A stretch of 5,513 bases of DNA, taken from assembly GCA_905234005.1 (NCBI GenBank), contig CAJOFW010000106.1, forward strand, positions 1 through 5,513, given 5' to 3'. Shown here piece by piece: positions 1 to 5,513 of this stretch (position 1 is the first letter of the stretch; each line of letters starts with the position of its first letter). The notes under the pieces were generated by a model that saw only the letters and a list, made by a program, of their open reading frames with translations, was not told the DNA's origin and did not search any database. The translations under genes were made by a program, and so were the position numbers. The stretch is from an uncultured Oscillospiraceae bacterium (GTDB taxonomy: Bacteria; Bacillota; Clostridia; Oscillospirales; Oscillospiraceae).

Positions 1-91
1 ATATTTGCGCATAAAATCTCAATCGCGCACTGTATAAAAAAGACGCGTTTGTCGGCTTTTGCGGCCCTGTCACACGGCCTGTGCTGCGGCG

Positions 92-97
92 AGGAGG
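92..97 (+). promoter_or_regulatory. Ribosome binding site setting the start of the alkylation repair gene
   Basis: A perfect AGGAGG lies 5 nt before the ATG at 103. The frame stays open upstream to a TTG at 49, but that TTG has no comparable purine-rich site in front of it. This site is why the start was placed at 103. Confidence 0.8.
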
Positions 98-102
98 ACG
101 GG

Positions 103-750
103 ATGATTACAAAGGACATGGTACAGGCGGACATAGACGCCCTGCCGGTAAACTATAAAACAGCCGACGTGGATCGTCTGATCCGCGGATATGTCAAAGA
201 AAAGCTGGATTTGTCCTGTCTGCGGGAATATGTCCTGACAGAGCAGCAATTCCACCGCATCTACTTTCACGGGACTCTGAAGCAGATACCTGACGCGGAC
301 GACCGCCTGCGCTGGCTCGACGGCAATCTGCTCTTCTCCGACTGGTGGCACACCGACCAGTGCATTGACTTCGTGAAGGACGCCGACATACAGAAGGCGC
401 TGTCATATGCCCGGGGCTATGTTCTGAGCGATGACCCGTTCATCCGCCGATGGGGCTATGTGATGTTCATCTCAAAGCTGTGCCGGGATGAGGCGGCGCT
501 TGACGCGATCCTGTCCCTTCTGCACAACGACGAACACTACTATGTGCAGATGGCGCAGGCATGGCTGATCGCGGAGCTTGCCGTGTTTTTCCCGGGGCGT
601 GTGCTGCCATGGATGCGGGACTGCGCGCTCACATACAGCATCACCGGAAAGGCCATTCAGAAAATCTGCGATTCCCGTCGGATCGCGGACGCGGACAAGG
701 AACGCTTCAGAGCGCTGCGTGCGGAGCGAAAAAAGATCGGGCGGTCCTGA
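103..750 (+). CDS. AlkD-like DNA alkylation repair protein (HEAT-like repeat DNA glycosylase family)
   Basis: This 215-residue protein fits the DNA alkylation repair family, whose characterised members (AlkC, AlkD) are all-helical HEAT-like glycosylases that excise positively charged alkylated bases such as 3-methyladenine and 7-methylguanine. Seen in the sequence: a WWHTD motif at residues 81-85, giving the W-x-x-x-D spacing found at the AlkD active site; RRWGYVMF at 115-122; HYYVQMAQAW at 145-154, a strong family signature; and GKAIQKICDSRRI at 182-194, matching the usual C-terminal KAIQK stretch. The aromatic residue and Asn or Asp usually just before KAIQK (WTYNKAIQK) are replaced by YSITGKAIQK. 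The length is near the family norm of roughly 210-240. The start at 103 follows a perfect AGGAGG. No upstream partner is visible, and the next gene converges on it. The cytoplasmic repair role is inferred from the family; activity on a particular lesion is not shown. Confidence 0.88.
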   Translation: MITKDMVQADIDALPVNYKTADVDRLIRGYVKEKLDLSCLREYVLTEQQFHRIYFHGTLKQIPDADDRLRWLDGNLLFSDWWHTDQCIDFVKDADIQKALSYARGYVLSDDPFIRRWGYVMFISKLCRDEAALDAILSLLHNDEHYYVQMAQAWLIAELAVFFPGRVLPWMRDCALTYSITGKAIQKICDSRRIADADKERFRALRAERKKIGRS

Positions 751-773
751 CGCCCCCTTGTTTTGCCATATAG

Positions 774-807
774 TATTCATGTGGCAATCAATATTGCCAC
801 ATGAATA
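774..807. repeat. Perfect 15-bp inverted repeat between convergent genes
   Basis: TATTCATGTGGCAAT at 774-788 and its exact reverse complement at 793-807 enclose a 4-nt loop (CAAT). Neither strand carries a T-tract just after the stem and only 5 of the 15 pairs are G-C, so it is not a standard intrinsic terminator, although it sits between two converging genes. A further partial half-site, TTGCCATAT, lies just to the left near 763-771. A diverged copy of the same element lies at 4036-4070. Confidence 0.9.
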
Positions 808-873
808 AAACAGATTCAAAACAGCTTTGCTCGCCGCAAGGCATGGCCATGATTGCGATCAGCCCCGCGCCTG

Positions 874-2475
874 TCAGACCCTCCGCACGGACAGCTTCAG
901 AACGCGGCGGTAGCTCAGCAGGGCCAGCACGGACGCAATCAGCGTCCAAAGGAGCGTGAGCAGTCGGTGATCCACGCGTGTGCCGAGGAAGACCGCCAGC
1001 ACGACAAGGCCCATGACCACGAACATATTGGGCAGCATATAGATGACCACCGCCGGACTCTGCTTGAGCACCTCGACCTCGTTCTCCCAGTCGAGCTGTA
1101 TGTGCTTCACGCCGCACACGCAGCCCCATGCCGTCGAGAACGCGCACAGCGCAAAGCCGAGCAGCAGATCGAGCGCCGTATCAAGCGCGGGGGCCTTCGC
1201 GGAGACGCACAGGCACAGCGTTGAAAAGGCCATGAACGGCGCCGTCAACAGCATATTGAACAGCATCTTGCCCTGATATACGGTTTTCATCTCCACCGGC
1301 AGGCTCTGCAATATCCAGAAGCACTTGCCCTCCAGCGACGGCGAGCACGCCGTGGTGGCGACCATGCCGATGAAGAAATACACGATAAACGGTATCGCCG
1401 GGCGGAGCATGGCGGCGTCCAGCGGAGCGTCCTTTGTGACCACGGCAATGATTTTATCGAAGCCGAAGACGAGCGTGACCACGCCGAGCAGCGCCGCCAG
1501 AACGATGCCCATCGCGGCGTTCGTCATATAGGTGGTGGAGCCGGTCAGCCGCCTGAACTCCTTGAAGGCGATGGCCGTCACCACGCCGCGCCGCCTTTGA
1601 CCGGACAGCCTGGGGCGTCTGGCCGCCCCCTGCGTTTTCAGCGCCGAGTTGATGCTTCTGTAGGAGCGTCCGACGAGGGAAAACACCGCCGCGAACAGGA
1701 CGGCGGCCGTTCCGACGAGCAGCAGGATGCTCCCGATATCGAGCCGTGTGACCGCGTCCGAGAACCACCCGGCGGGCAGATAGATCCCGGCGATCCGGCC
1801 GCTCATCGCGGACGTCTTTTCAAACGTCTCCTGCACCTTGTCGTCCCGGAACAGGCTGTCTATGAAAAAACGTGACGAGAAGCAGGCGATGAGAAAGACG
1901 AACATGAGCACGGTCTGGAGAAGCTTCGTCTTTTTGTGCCCGGCGGTGAGCTTCGCCACCAGAAATCCGATCAGGGCCGCGGCCAGCGACGGGACGATCG
2001 GCAGAAACAGCGACAGGACGATCCACAGCGGGTACACGATCACGGACGGACGGGCAAAGATCCCGTATCCGATCATCATGGCGAGCGATATGCACATATA
2101 CCACGGGATGTCCCGGATGTACATATACAGATACCGGCACGCCGCGACGGTGCCCGTCTTGAACGGCAGAGACAGCAGCATATCGTAGTCCCTGAAGTTG
2201 AACAGATACCCGTTCGTCTGAAACAGCGTGAACAGCAGCGCGATCGCGCTCACGGATATCGCGCACATCGCCGGCGCGGCGTCGATCATGCCGTACACGC
2301 CGAGGCCGCAGGAGAGCGCCAGACTGTACGCGATGAGCATCACATACAGAAACGTCATCGCCACGGCGTTTCCGACGACCTTCCGCCGCTTCTTTTTGTC
2401 CCGGCAGTATCGGTAAATGTTCCGCCGGCTTGTGGACAGCAGCAGTGTCTTCAATAGCAGAAAACCGTCACGCAT
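874..2475 (-). CDS. ABC-2-type transporter permease, two-half, about 12 membrane segments
   Basis: This 533-residue integral membrane protein is the probable channel for the ATPase encoded just upstream. Hydrophobic stretches suggest about 12 segments, near residues 38-58, 71-88, 127-140, 145-171, 185-204, 248-268, 318-338, 359-378, 405-424, 431-455, 473-498 and 504-521. A charged, Arg-rich loop (about 269-312) separates two halves. Each half carries a similar cytoplasmic motif: DMLLSLPFKTGTVAACRYLY at 98-117 and ILQSLPVEMKTVYQGKMLFN at 388-407, the second preceded by SPSLEGK (378-384), a stretch typical of Firmicute ABC-2 permeases. The halves probably arose by duplication. The ATG at 2475-2473 was chosen because it overlaps the end of the ATPase gene by 8 nt and has GGAGG 9 nt upstream; the 56 codons open before it are Arg/Ser-rich read-through of the ATPase gene in another frame. 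The exported substrate is unknown. Confidence 0.85.
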   Translation of the reverse strand: MRDGFLLLKTLLLSTSRRNIYRYCRDKKKRRKVVGNAVAMTFLYVMLIAYSLALSCGLGVYGMIDAAPAMCAISVSAIALLFTLFQTNGYLFNFRDYDMLLSLPFKTGTVAACRYLYMYIRDIPWYMCISLAMMIGYGIFARPSVIVYPLWIVLSLFLPIVPSLAAALIGFLVAKLTAGHKKTKLLQTVLMFVFLIACFSSRFFIDSLFRDDKVQETFEKTSAMSGRIAGIYLPAGWFSDAVTRLDIGSILLLVGTAAVLFAAVFSLVGRSYRSINSALKTQGAARRPRLSGQRRRGVVTAIAFKEFRRLTGSTTYMTNAAMGIVLAALLGVVTLVFGFDKIIAVVTKDAPLDAAMLRPAIPFIVYFFIGMVATTACSPSLEGKCFWILQSLPVEMKTVYQGKMLFNMLLTAPFMAFSTLCLCVSAKAPALDTALDLLLGFALCAFSTAWGCVCGVKHIQLDWENEVEVLKQSPAVVIYMLPNMFVVMGLVVLAVFLGTRVDHRLLTLLWTLIASVLALLSYRRVLKLSVRRV

Positions 2476-3196
2476 CGCCGTCCGCCTCCAGAAATGTCTC
2501 CTCAAGGGAGTGCCCCTCCGTGAATTCCTCCATCGTGCCGGCGGCGATGATACGGCCCTGCTTGATGATCGCGACCTTGTTGCAGAGCTTCTCCGCCACG
2601 TCCAGCACATGCGTCGAGAAGAATACCGCCGCGCCCTGCTCACACAGCTCGCGCATGATCTCCTTGAGCGTGAACGCCGCCTTCGGGTCGAGGCCGACGA
2701 ACGGCTCGTCCAGCACCATCAGCCGGGGCCTGTGGATCAGCGCCGAGATGATCGCGAGCTTCTGCTTCATGCCGTGGGAGTAGGCGCTGATGAGATCGCC
2801 CAGATCGTCCGATATCCCGAACAGGTCGGCGTAGTACCGGATGCTCTCCTGCCGCTCGGCGGCGTCGATGCCGAACACGTCCGCCACAAAGCTCAGATAC
2901 TGTATGCCGGTCAGGTTCTCGTACAGATCGGGGTTGTCGGGGATGTAGGCCGTGATTTGCTTGCAGGCCATCGGCTCGTCCTTCACGGAGTGGCCGTCGA
3001 TCGTGATCTCCCCCTCGGTGAAATCCAGCACGCCCACGATGGCCCGGATCGTCGTCGACTTGCCCGCGCCGTTGTGGCCGATGAAGCCGCATATATCGCC
3101 GGCCTCCACACGGAGGGATACGTCGTCCGCGGCCCTCCTGCCGTTTCCGTATGTCTTTGAGAAGTGGCTGATTTCCAGTATGGTGTTTCCGCTCAT
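2468..3196 (-). CDS. ABC transporter ATP-binding protein, EcsA-like
   Basis: This 242-residue nucleotide-binding subunit powers the adjacent permease from the cytoplasmic face. Seen in order: Walker A GHNGAGKST (40-48); a Q-loop region AYIPDNPDLYENLT (83-96) with Asp 87 where many ABC proteins have Gln; a variant signature YSHGMKQK (139-146) instead of LSGGQ; Walker B LMVLDEP (159-165); D-loop GLDP (168-171); and the switch His 196 in FFSTHVLD. The YIPD.P.LYE.LT and SHGMKQK variants are familiar from the EcsA branch of ABC-2 exporter ATPases. The ATG at 3196-3194 is preferred over one 13 codons upstream, which would begin almost at the end of the regulator gene; AAAGGAG (3214-3208) precedes it, at a rather long spacing of 11 nt. 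The gene follows the TetR gene by 45 nt and overlaps the permease gene by 8 nt, so the three are probably one operon. An ATPase role is near certain; the substrate is not. Confidence 0.93.
   Translation of the reverse strand: MSGNTILEISHFSKTYGNGRRAADDVSLRVEAGDICGFIGHNGAGKSTTIRAIVGVLDFTEGEITIDGHSVKDEPMACKQITAYIPDNPDLYENLTGIQYLSFVADVFGIDAAERQESIRYYADLFGISDDLGDLISAYSHGMKQKLAIISALIHRPRLMVLDEPFVGLDPKAAFTLKEIMRELCEQGAAVFFSTHVLDVAEKLCNKVAIIKQGRIIAAGTMEEFTEGHSLEETFLEADGDA
2485..2489 (-). promoter_or_regulatory. Ribosome binding site of the permease, inside the ATPase gene
   Basis: GGAGG on the minus strand lies 9 nt before the permease ATG and within the last codons of the ATPase gene. With the 8-nt overlap ATGCGTGA (permease ATG to ATPase TGA) it points to translational coupling of the two subunits. 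Confidence 0.7.
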
Positions 3197-3207
3197 GGCC
3201 TTCGATG

Positions 3208-3214
3208 CTCCTTT
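3208..3214 (-). promoter_or_regulatory. Ribosome binding site of the ATPase gene, wide spacing
   Basis: AAAGGAG on the minus strand is the only good purine tract in the 45-nt gap between the regulator and the ATPase. It lies 11 nt before the ATG at 3196, longer than the usual 5-9 nt, which may lower initiation a little. Confidence 0.5.
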
Positions 3215-3241
3215 CGGTGTTGCCGTTCGGTACAACTATCG

Positions 3242-3868
3242 TTATTCGTCTTCCCCGCATTCTCCGTCTTCCCCGTTTTGCACGCCGTAGACGCGGACAA
3301 AGTGGCGGCTGAACGCCTCGATCTGCGCGATCGCCCCGGGCGCTCTGGCCGGCTCGCGGTCGCAGAGGTGAATCAGCGCCGAGATCGGCGTCGTGTAGGC
3401 CAGCGCCAGCATCGCCGGATCGTCCCGGCGGAGAAGGCCGCCGTCCATCATGCCCGCGAACAGCGGGGTGAACAGTTCCGTCAGCCCCGTGAGAAAGTGC
3501 CTCGTCGCCAGCGCTCCGGCCCGTTCGTCCCGAAACTGCTCGATCGACAGCAGACGACGCGTCATCACGACCTTCTCGTCATGGATGGTAAAATCCGCCA
3601 TCCGCATCGTCATCGCGACGAGCGCCTCCGTCGTGTCCGGCACGGGCGGCAGACGCTCCGGCGAGCCGAAACGCTCCGTGTAATAGGCGATCATCTCGTC
3701 GAGCAGGGCGTTCCAGATGTCCTCCTTGCTCTCAAAATGGCGGTACATCGACGACTTGGCAAGTCCGAGGGACGCTGTCAGCTCACGGATGCTCGTGGCC
3801 GCGTAGCCGTTTTGCGAGAACATCTCCAGTGCTGCCGCCAGAATGCGCTCTCTTGTATCCATTGCCAT
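3242..3868 (-). CDS. TetR-family transcriptional regulator, probable repressor of the exporter operon
   Basis: This 208-residue protein has a clear TetR N-terminus: RERILAAALEMFSQNGYAATSIRELTASLGLAKSSMYRHFESKEDIW spans residues 6-52, with the helix-turn-helix at about 25-44. The C-terminal part (about 53-195) is helical and presumably binds a ligand and forms the dimer; it does not identify the inducer. The last residues are strongly acidic (NGEDGECGEDE, 198-208). The start at 3868 has GGAGGTGG with 7 nt between GGAGG and ATG; the reading frame runs open far upstream, but that extension crosses the promoter and is not credible. A second in-frame ATG follows two codons later. It is the first gene of the exporter unit, 45 nt before the ATPase, an arrangement typical of repressors controlling an efflux pump. 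Autorepression is inferred from a palindrome over the -10 box. Confidence 0.92.
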   Translation of the reverse strand: MAMDTRERILAAALEMFSQNGYAATSIRELTASLGLAKSSMYRHFESKEDIWNALLDEMIAYYTERFGSPERLPPVPDTTEALVAMTMRMADFTIHDEKVVMTRRLLSIEQFRDERAGALATRHFLTGLTELFTPLFAGMMDGGLLRRDDPAMLALAYTTPISALIHLCDREPARAPGAIAQIEAFSRHFVRVYGVQNGEDGECGEDE

Positions 3869-3875
3869 ATAACCA

Positions 3876-3880
3876 CCTCC
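3876..3880 (-). promoter_or_regulatory. Ribosome binding site of the TetR gene
   Basis: GGAGG (part of GGAGGTGG on the minus strand) lies 7 nt before the ATG at 3868. It decides the start, against the long upstream-open frame. Confidence 0.8.
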
Positions 3881-3896
3881 GGCGTCGGCGACCGAT

Positions 3897-3920
3897 CGTT
3901 CACATAGATTATAGCGAACG
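3897..3920. promoter_or_regulatory. Probable TetR operator over the -10 box
   Basis: CGTTCAC (3897-3903) and GCGAACG (3914-3920) form a 24-bp inverted repeat matching at 6 of 7 arm positions, with a 10-nt centre that contains the -10 hexamer of the TetR promoter. Size, symmetry and position suit a TetR-family dimer that blocks RNA polymerase. Binding by the adjacent regulator is an inference. Confidence 0.6.
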
Positions 3921-3936
3921 GCCGCCCGTGTGTCAA
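3908..3936 (-). promoter_or_regulatory. Consensus housekeeping-sigma promoter of the tetR-ABC operon
   Basis: On the minus strand TTGACA (3936-3931) is followed after exactly 17 nt by TATAAT (3913-3908), a full match to the consensus for the vegetative sigma factor (sigma-A / sigma-70). Transcription would start near 3901, giving a leader of about 33 nt to the ATG at 3868. A promoter this strong in front of a repressor fits a unit that is kept off by its own product. Confidence 0.88.
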
Positions 3937-3959
3937 GCGTCCGCGCCGCCGTCCGTGAG

Positions 3960-3987
3960 GACGCCGCCCGCCGAGGGGGACGGCGTC
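3960..3987. repeat. GC-rich hairpin in the intergenic region
   Basis: GACGCCG (3960-3966) pairs with CGGCGTC (3981-3987), and CCC/GGG inside can add three more pairs. It lies upstream of the TetR promoter and has no T-tract behind it on either strand. Its role is unknown; an end of transcription entering from either side is possible but not supported. Confidence 0.45.
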
Positions 3988-4011
3988 GCGTGATTCGCGG
4001 CGTGATTCGGG
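3988..4011. repeat. Two tandem 12-bp repeats
   Basis: GCGTGATTCGCG (3988-3999) is followed directly by GCGTGATTCGGG (4000-4011), differing at one position. Head-to-tail copies about one helical turn apart, upstream of two divergent genes, could be a protein-binding site. No known regulator is recognised. Confidence 0.55.
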
Positions 4012-4030
4012 ATTTACAACCCATTTCCGT

Positions 4031-4076
4031 CCTGTTATTCATGCGGCGATAAAATACTGCCACACGAATACACAGG
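4031..4076. repeat. Diverged second copy of the palindromic repeat
   Basis: The core 4036-4070 aligns with the element at 774-807 over 35 columns with 29 identities, 5 substitutions and one single-base gap. Its arms TATTCATGCGGC (4036-4047) and GCCACACGAATA (4059-4070) pair at 10 of 12 positions on the plus strand; the two remaining pairs become G-U wobbles in minus-strand RNA. CCTGT (4031-4035) and ACAGG (4072-4076) extend the stem after a one-base bulge. Confidence 0.75.
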
Positions 4077-4100
4077 AATTGCCGCATAATTGAATTGCCG
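4076..4100. repeat. Direct repeat of GAATTGCCG next to the palindrome
   Basis: GAATTGCCG occurs at 4076-4084 and again at 4092-4100. The first copy reads on as ATTGCCGCATAATT, close to the right arm ATTGCCACATGAAT of the element at 774-807, so these look like extra half-sites of the same repeat family. Confidence 0.5.
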
Positions 4101-4229
4101 GAGTCATAATGAGGGCGGAACATGGCGGGAAGCTGTGAATCACAGGGATACGCGGAGAATGCGCGAATCAGCCGCCCGAAAACGAGCGCGCTGAGAGATA
4201 TAAAGCATCGAGAGGAAATCCTTCCATCC

Positions 4230-5513
4230 ATGAGAGAGCAAAAACGCAATCGCGGCAGGCTGGTCGGCATCCTGCTGTTCATCATCCTGCTGGAGATCAT
4301 CGCCCTTGCGGGCATTCTGATCTACCACGCCATGCTTGTGCGGGACGGCATACCGACGGCGGTTGATACCCGCGCCGAGGCGGCGGCGGAATCCGCACGG
4401 GAGCCGGAAGCGGCACGGGAACCCACGCCCACGCCCGAGCCTGCGCCCGAGCCTACGCCCGAGCCGACCCCTGAACCCACCCCCGAGCCGACGCCGGAGC
4501 CGTCCGCCGCCGAAACGCTCCTTCAGAACATGACGCTCCGGGAGAAGGTCTGCCAGATGATCTTCGTCGCGCCGAGCGCGCTTGAGCCGTCGACGTACAG
4601 AACCGTCGAGCCGGGCATGGCGTCGGCGCTGGAGCAATACCCCGTCGGCGGCGTCTTCCTGAACGCGTCCAATATGACGAGCCGGGAGCAGGTGGCGGCG
4701 CTGATCGCCGATCTGCAGTCGTACAGCGATATCCCGCTCCTCGTCACCTGCGACGAGGAGGGCGGCACGGTCGCCCGGCTCATGAGCACGGTCGGCACCA
4801 CTTACGTCGGCCCGATGCTGAGCTACAAGGACGACGGCACGGATACGGCGTTTCGCAACGCCGAGACGATCGGGAGCGATATGGCCGCCCTCGGCTTCAA
4901 CCTCGATCTCGCGCCCGTGGCGGACGTGTGGTCGAACCCCGGCAACACCGTCATCGGCAACCGTGCGTACAGCGACGACTTCGGACAGGCGGCGGAGCTT
5001 GTCGCGGCGGCGGTGGAGGGCTTCCACAGCGGCGGCGTGGCGTGCACGCTCAAGCATTTCCCGGGCCACGGCGACACGTCCGAGGACAGCCATTACGGCT
5101 CGGCCTACGTCTATAAGACCCTTGACGAGCTGCGGGAAAACGAGCTTCTGCCGTTTCAGGCGGGCATCGACGCCGGGGCCGACGCGGTGATGGTCGGGCA
5201 TCTGATCGTGACCGACGTGGAGAGCGAGCCGGCGCTGTTCTCCCACACGCTCCTGACGGAGCTGCTGCGCGGAGAGATGGGCTTTACCGGCGTCATCGTG
5301 ACCGACGCGCTCGAGATGCAGGCGCTGAGCGACCACTACGGCACGGGCGAGATCGCCGTCCGGGCGGTCAGCGCCGGCGTGGATATGCTGCTCTGCCCGA
5401 CGAGCCTGGACACCGCCGTGAACGCCCTCGTTGAGGCCGTGGAGAGCGGCGAGATACCCGAAGCCCGCATCGACGAGAGCGTGCTGCGGATTCTGACGCT
5501 GAAGGAGAATTAC
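4230..5513 (+). CDS. Membrane-anchored family 3 glycoside hydrolase, NagZ-like beta-N-acetylglucosaminidase (3' end outside window)
   Basis: The frame is open for 428 codons to the right edge. The protein starts with a basic tip (MREQKRNRGR), one membrane segment (about 11-32, an uncleaved anchor or signal), an Ala/Glu-rich stretch, and a Pro/Thr/Glu linker with four TPEP units at 76-91. The GH3 domain begins near 94 (LLQNMTLREKVCQMIF). Key motifs: CDEEGGTVAR (174-183), the substrate-pocket GNRAY (243-247), KHFPGHGDTSEDSH (275-288) with the Asp286-Ser-His288 pair that serves as general acid/base in NagZ-type enzymes, and VTDALEM (357-363) with Asp359 as nucleophile. Such enzymes release N-acetylglucosamine from glycans or peptidoglycan fragments; here the anchor places it outside the membrane, unlike cytoplasmic NagZ of Gram-negatives. 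RIDESVLRILTLK near the edge is where the domain usually ends, so either few residues or a further domain is missing. The start is uncertain: an in-frame ATG at 4122 has a better-spaced GAGG (4111-4114), but codons 4122-4229 lack the gene's strong third-position GC bias. Confidence 0.9.
   Translation, partial: MREQKRNRGRLVGILLFIILLEIIALAGILIYHAMLVRDGIPTAVDTRAEAAAESAREPEAAREPTPTPEPAPEPTPEPTPEPTPEPTPEPSAAETLLQNMTLREKVCQMIFVAPSALEPSTYRTVEPGMASALEQYPVGGVFLNASNMTSREQVAALIADLQSYSDIPLLVTCDEEGGTVARLMSTVGTTYVGPMLSYKDDGTDTAFRNAETIGSDMAALGFNLDLAPVADVWSNPGNTVIGNRAYSDDFGQAAELVAAAVEGFHSGGVACTLKHFPGHGDTSEDSHYGSAYVYKTLDELRENELLPFQAGIDAGADAVMVGHLIVTDVESEPALFSHTLLTELLRGEMGFTGVIVTDALEMQALSDHYGTGEIAVRAVSAGVDMLLCPTSLDTAVNALVEAVESGEIPEARIDESVLRILTLKENY

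Larger units (their letters stand above)
3869..4229. other. Gene-free divergent intergenic stretch
   Basis: These 361 bases separate the leftward TetR gene from the rightward glycosidase gene. No convincing gene was found. Contents from left to right: the TetR leader and its ribosome site, a consensus promoter with an overlapping inverted repeat, a GC-rich hairpin, a 12-bp tandem repeat, a diverged palindrome with two more half-sites, and the glycosidase leader. TATAAA at 4199-4204 could be a -10 for the glycosidase, but no good -35 box stands at the right distance, so that promoter is not called. Confidence 0.75.

Noticed and set aside
5..38. Possible promoter for the alkylation repair gene (TTGCGC at 5-10, TATAAA at 33-38)
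   Set aside because: The spacing of 22 nt is too long for a standard promoter and the -35 match is poor.
49..102. TTG start adding 18 residues to the alkylation repair protein
   Set aside because: There is no ribosome site before it, while AGGAGG stands 5 nt before the ATG at 103.
774..807. Reading the perfect palindrome as a bidirectional intrinsic terminator
   Set aside because: The position between convergent genes fits, but the stem is AT-rich and no T-tract follows on either strand, and a related copy lies at a site with no converging genes.
824..842. Possible terminator of the exporter operon: GCCTTGC-GGCGA-GCAAAGC on the minus strand followed by TGTTTTG
   Set aside because: The 7-bp stem has a C-A mismatch in minus-strand RNA and the T-run is short and interrupted. 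The position after the permease stop is right but the signal is too weak to call.
2476..2643. 56-codon upstream extension of the permease
   Set aside because: It is Arg/Ser-rich read-through of the ATPase gene in another frame; the ATG at 2475 has its own ribosome site.
2417..3160. 247-codon plus-strand frame opposite the ATPase
   Set aside because: It is a shadow of the ATPase gene; the product is rich in Arg, Asp, His and Val with no recognisable domain.
3869..4315. N-terminal extension of the TetR gene by 149 codons
   Set aside because: It would run through a consensus promoter and a palindrome, and the added residues look random. The TetR fold and a strong ribosome site both point to 3868.
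4140..5336. 398-codon open frame on the minus strand, opposite the glycosidase
   Set aside because: Its product is Arg-rich low-complexity sequence with no family motif. It mirrors a gene with strong third-position GC bias, which leaves the antisense frame open. The plus-strand GH3 motifs are decisive.

Overview
The window suggests a GC-rich member of the Bacillota, probably an uncultured or gut-type Clostridia. That is an inference from several signs together: strong Shine-Dalgarno sequences of the GGAGG type, an EcsA-like ABC-2 exporter downstream of a TetR regulator, an AlkD-type repair protein of the kind common in Firmicutes, and a Pro/Thr/Glu-repeat linker on a membrane-anchored glycosidase. 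No rRNA, tRNA, CRISPR array, transposase or phage gene is visible.

Layout. (1) 103-750, plus strand: a complete AlkD-like DNA alkylation repair protein. (2) 774-807: a perfect 15-bp inverted repeat lying between converging genes. (3) 874-3868, minus strand: a compact three-gene unit read right to left, with a TetR-family regulator (3868-3242), an ABC ATPase (3196-2468) and a two-half ABC-2-type permease (2475-874). The gaps are 45 nt and then an 8-nt gene overlap. (4) 3869-4229: a gene-free stretch holding a consensus promoter for the unit (TTGACA, 17 nt, TATAAT) with an inverted repeat over its -10, a GC-rich hairpin, a 12-bp tandem repeat and a diverged second copy of the palindrome of region 2. 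(5) 4230 to the right edge, plus strand: the first 428 codons of a membrane-anchored family 3 glycoside hydrolase of the NagZ type, running off the window.

How the parts fit. The tetR-ATPase-permease set looks like a self-regulated exporter: the regulator probably binds the palindrome across its own -10 and represses all three genes until a ligand, likely a compound the transporter handles, releases it. The substrate cannot be read from the sequence. The glycosidase is transcribed divergently from this unit and probably acts outside the membrane on N-acetylglucosamine-containing glycans such as peptidoglycan fragments. The alkylation-repair gene is a separate transcription unit. The least ordinary signal is the pair of related palindromes bracketing the exporter unit, each with extra half-sites beside it.
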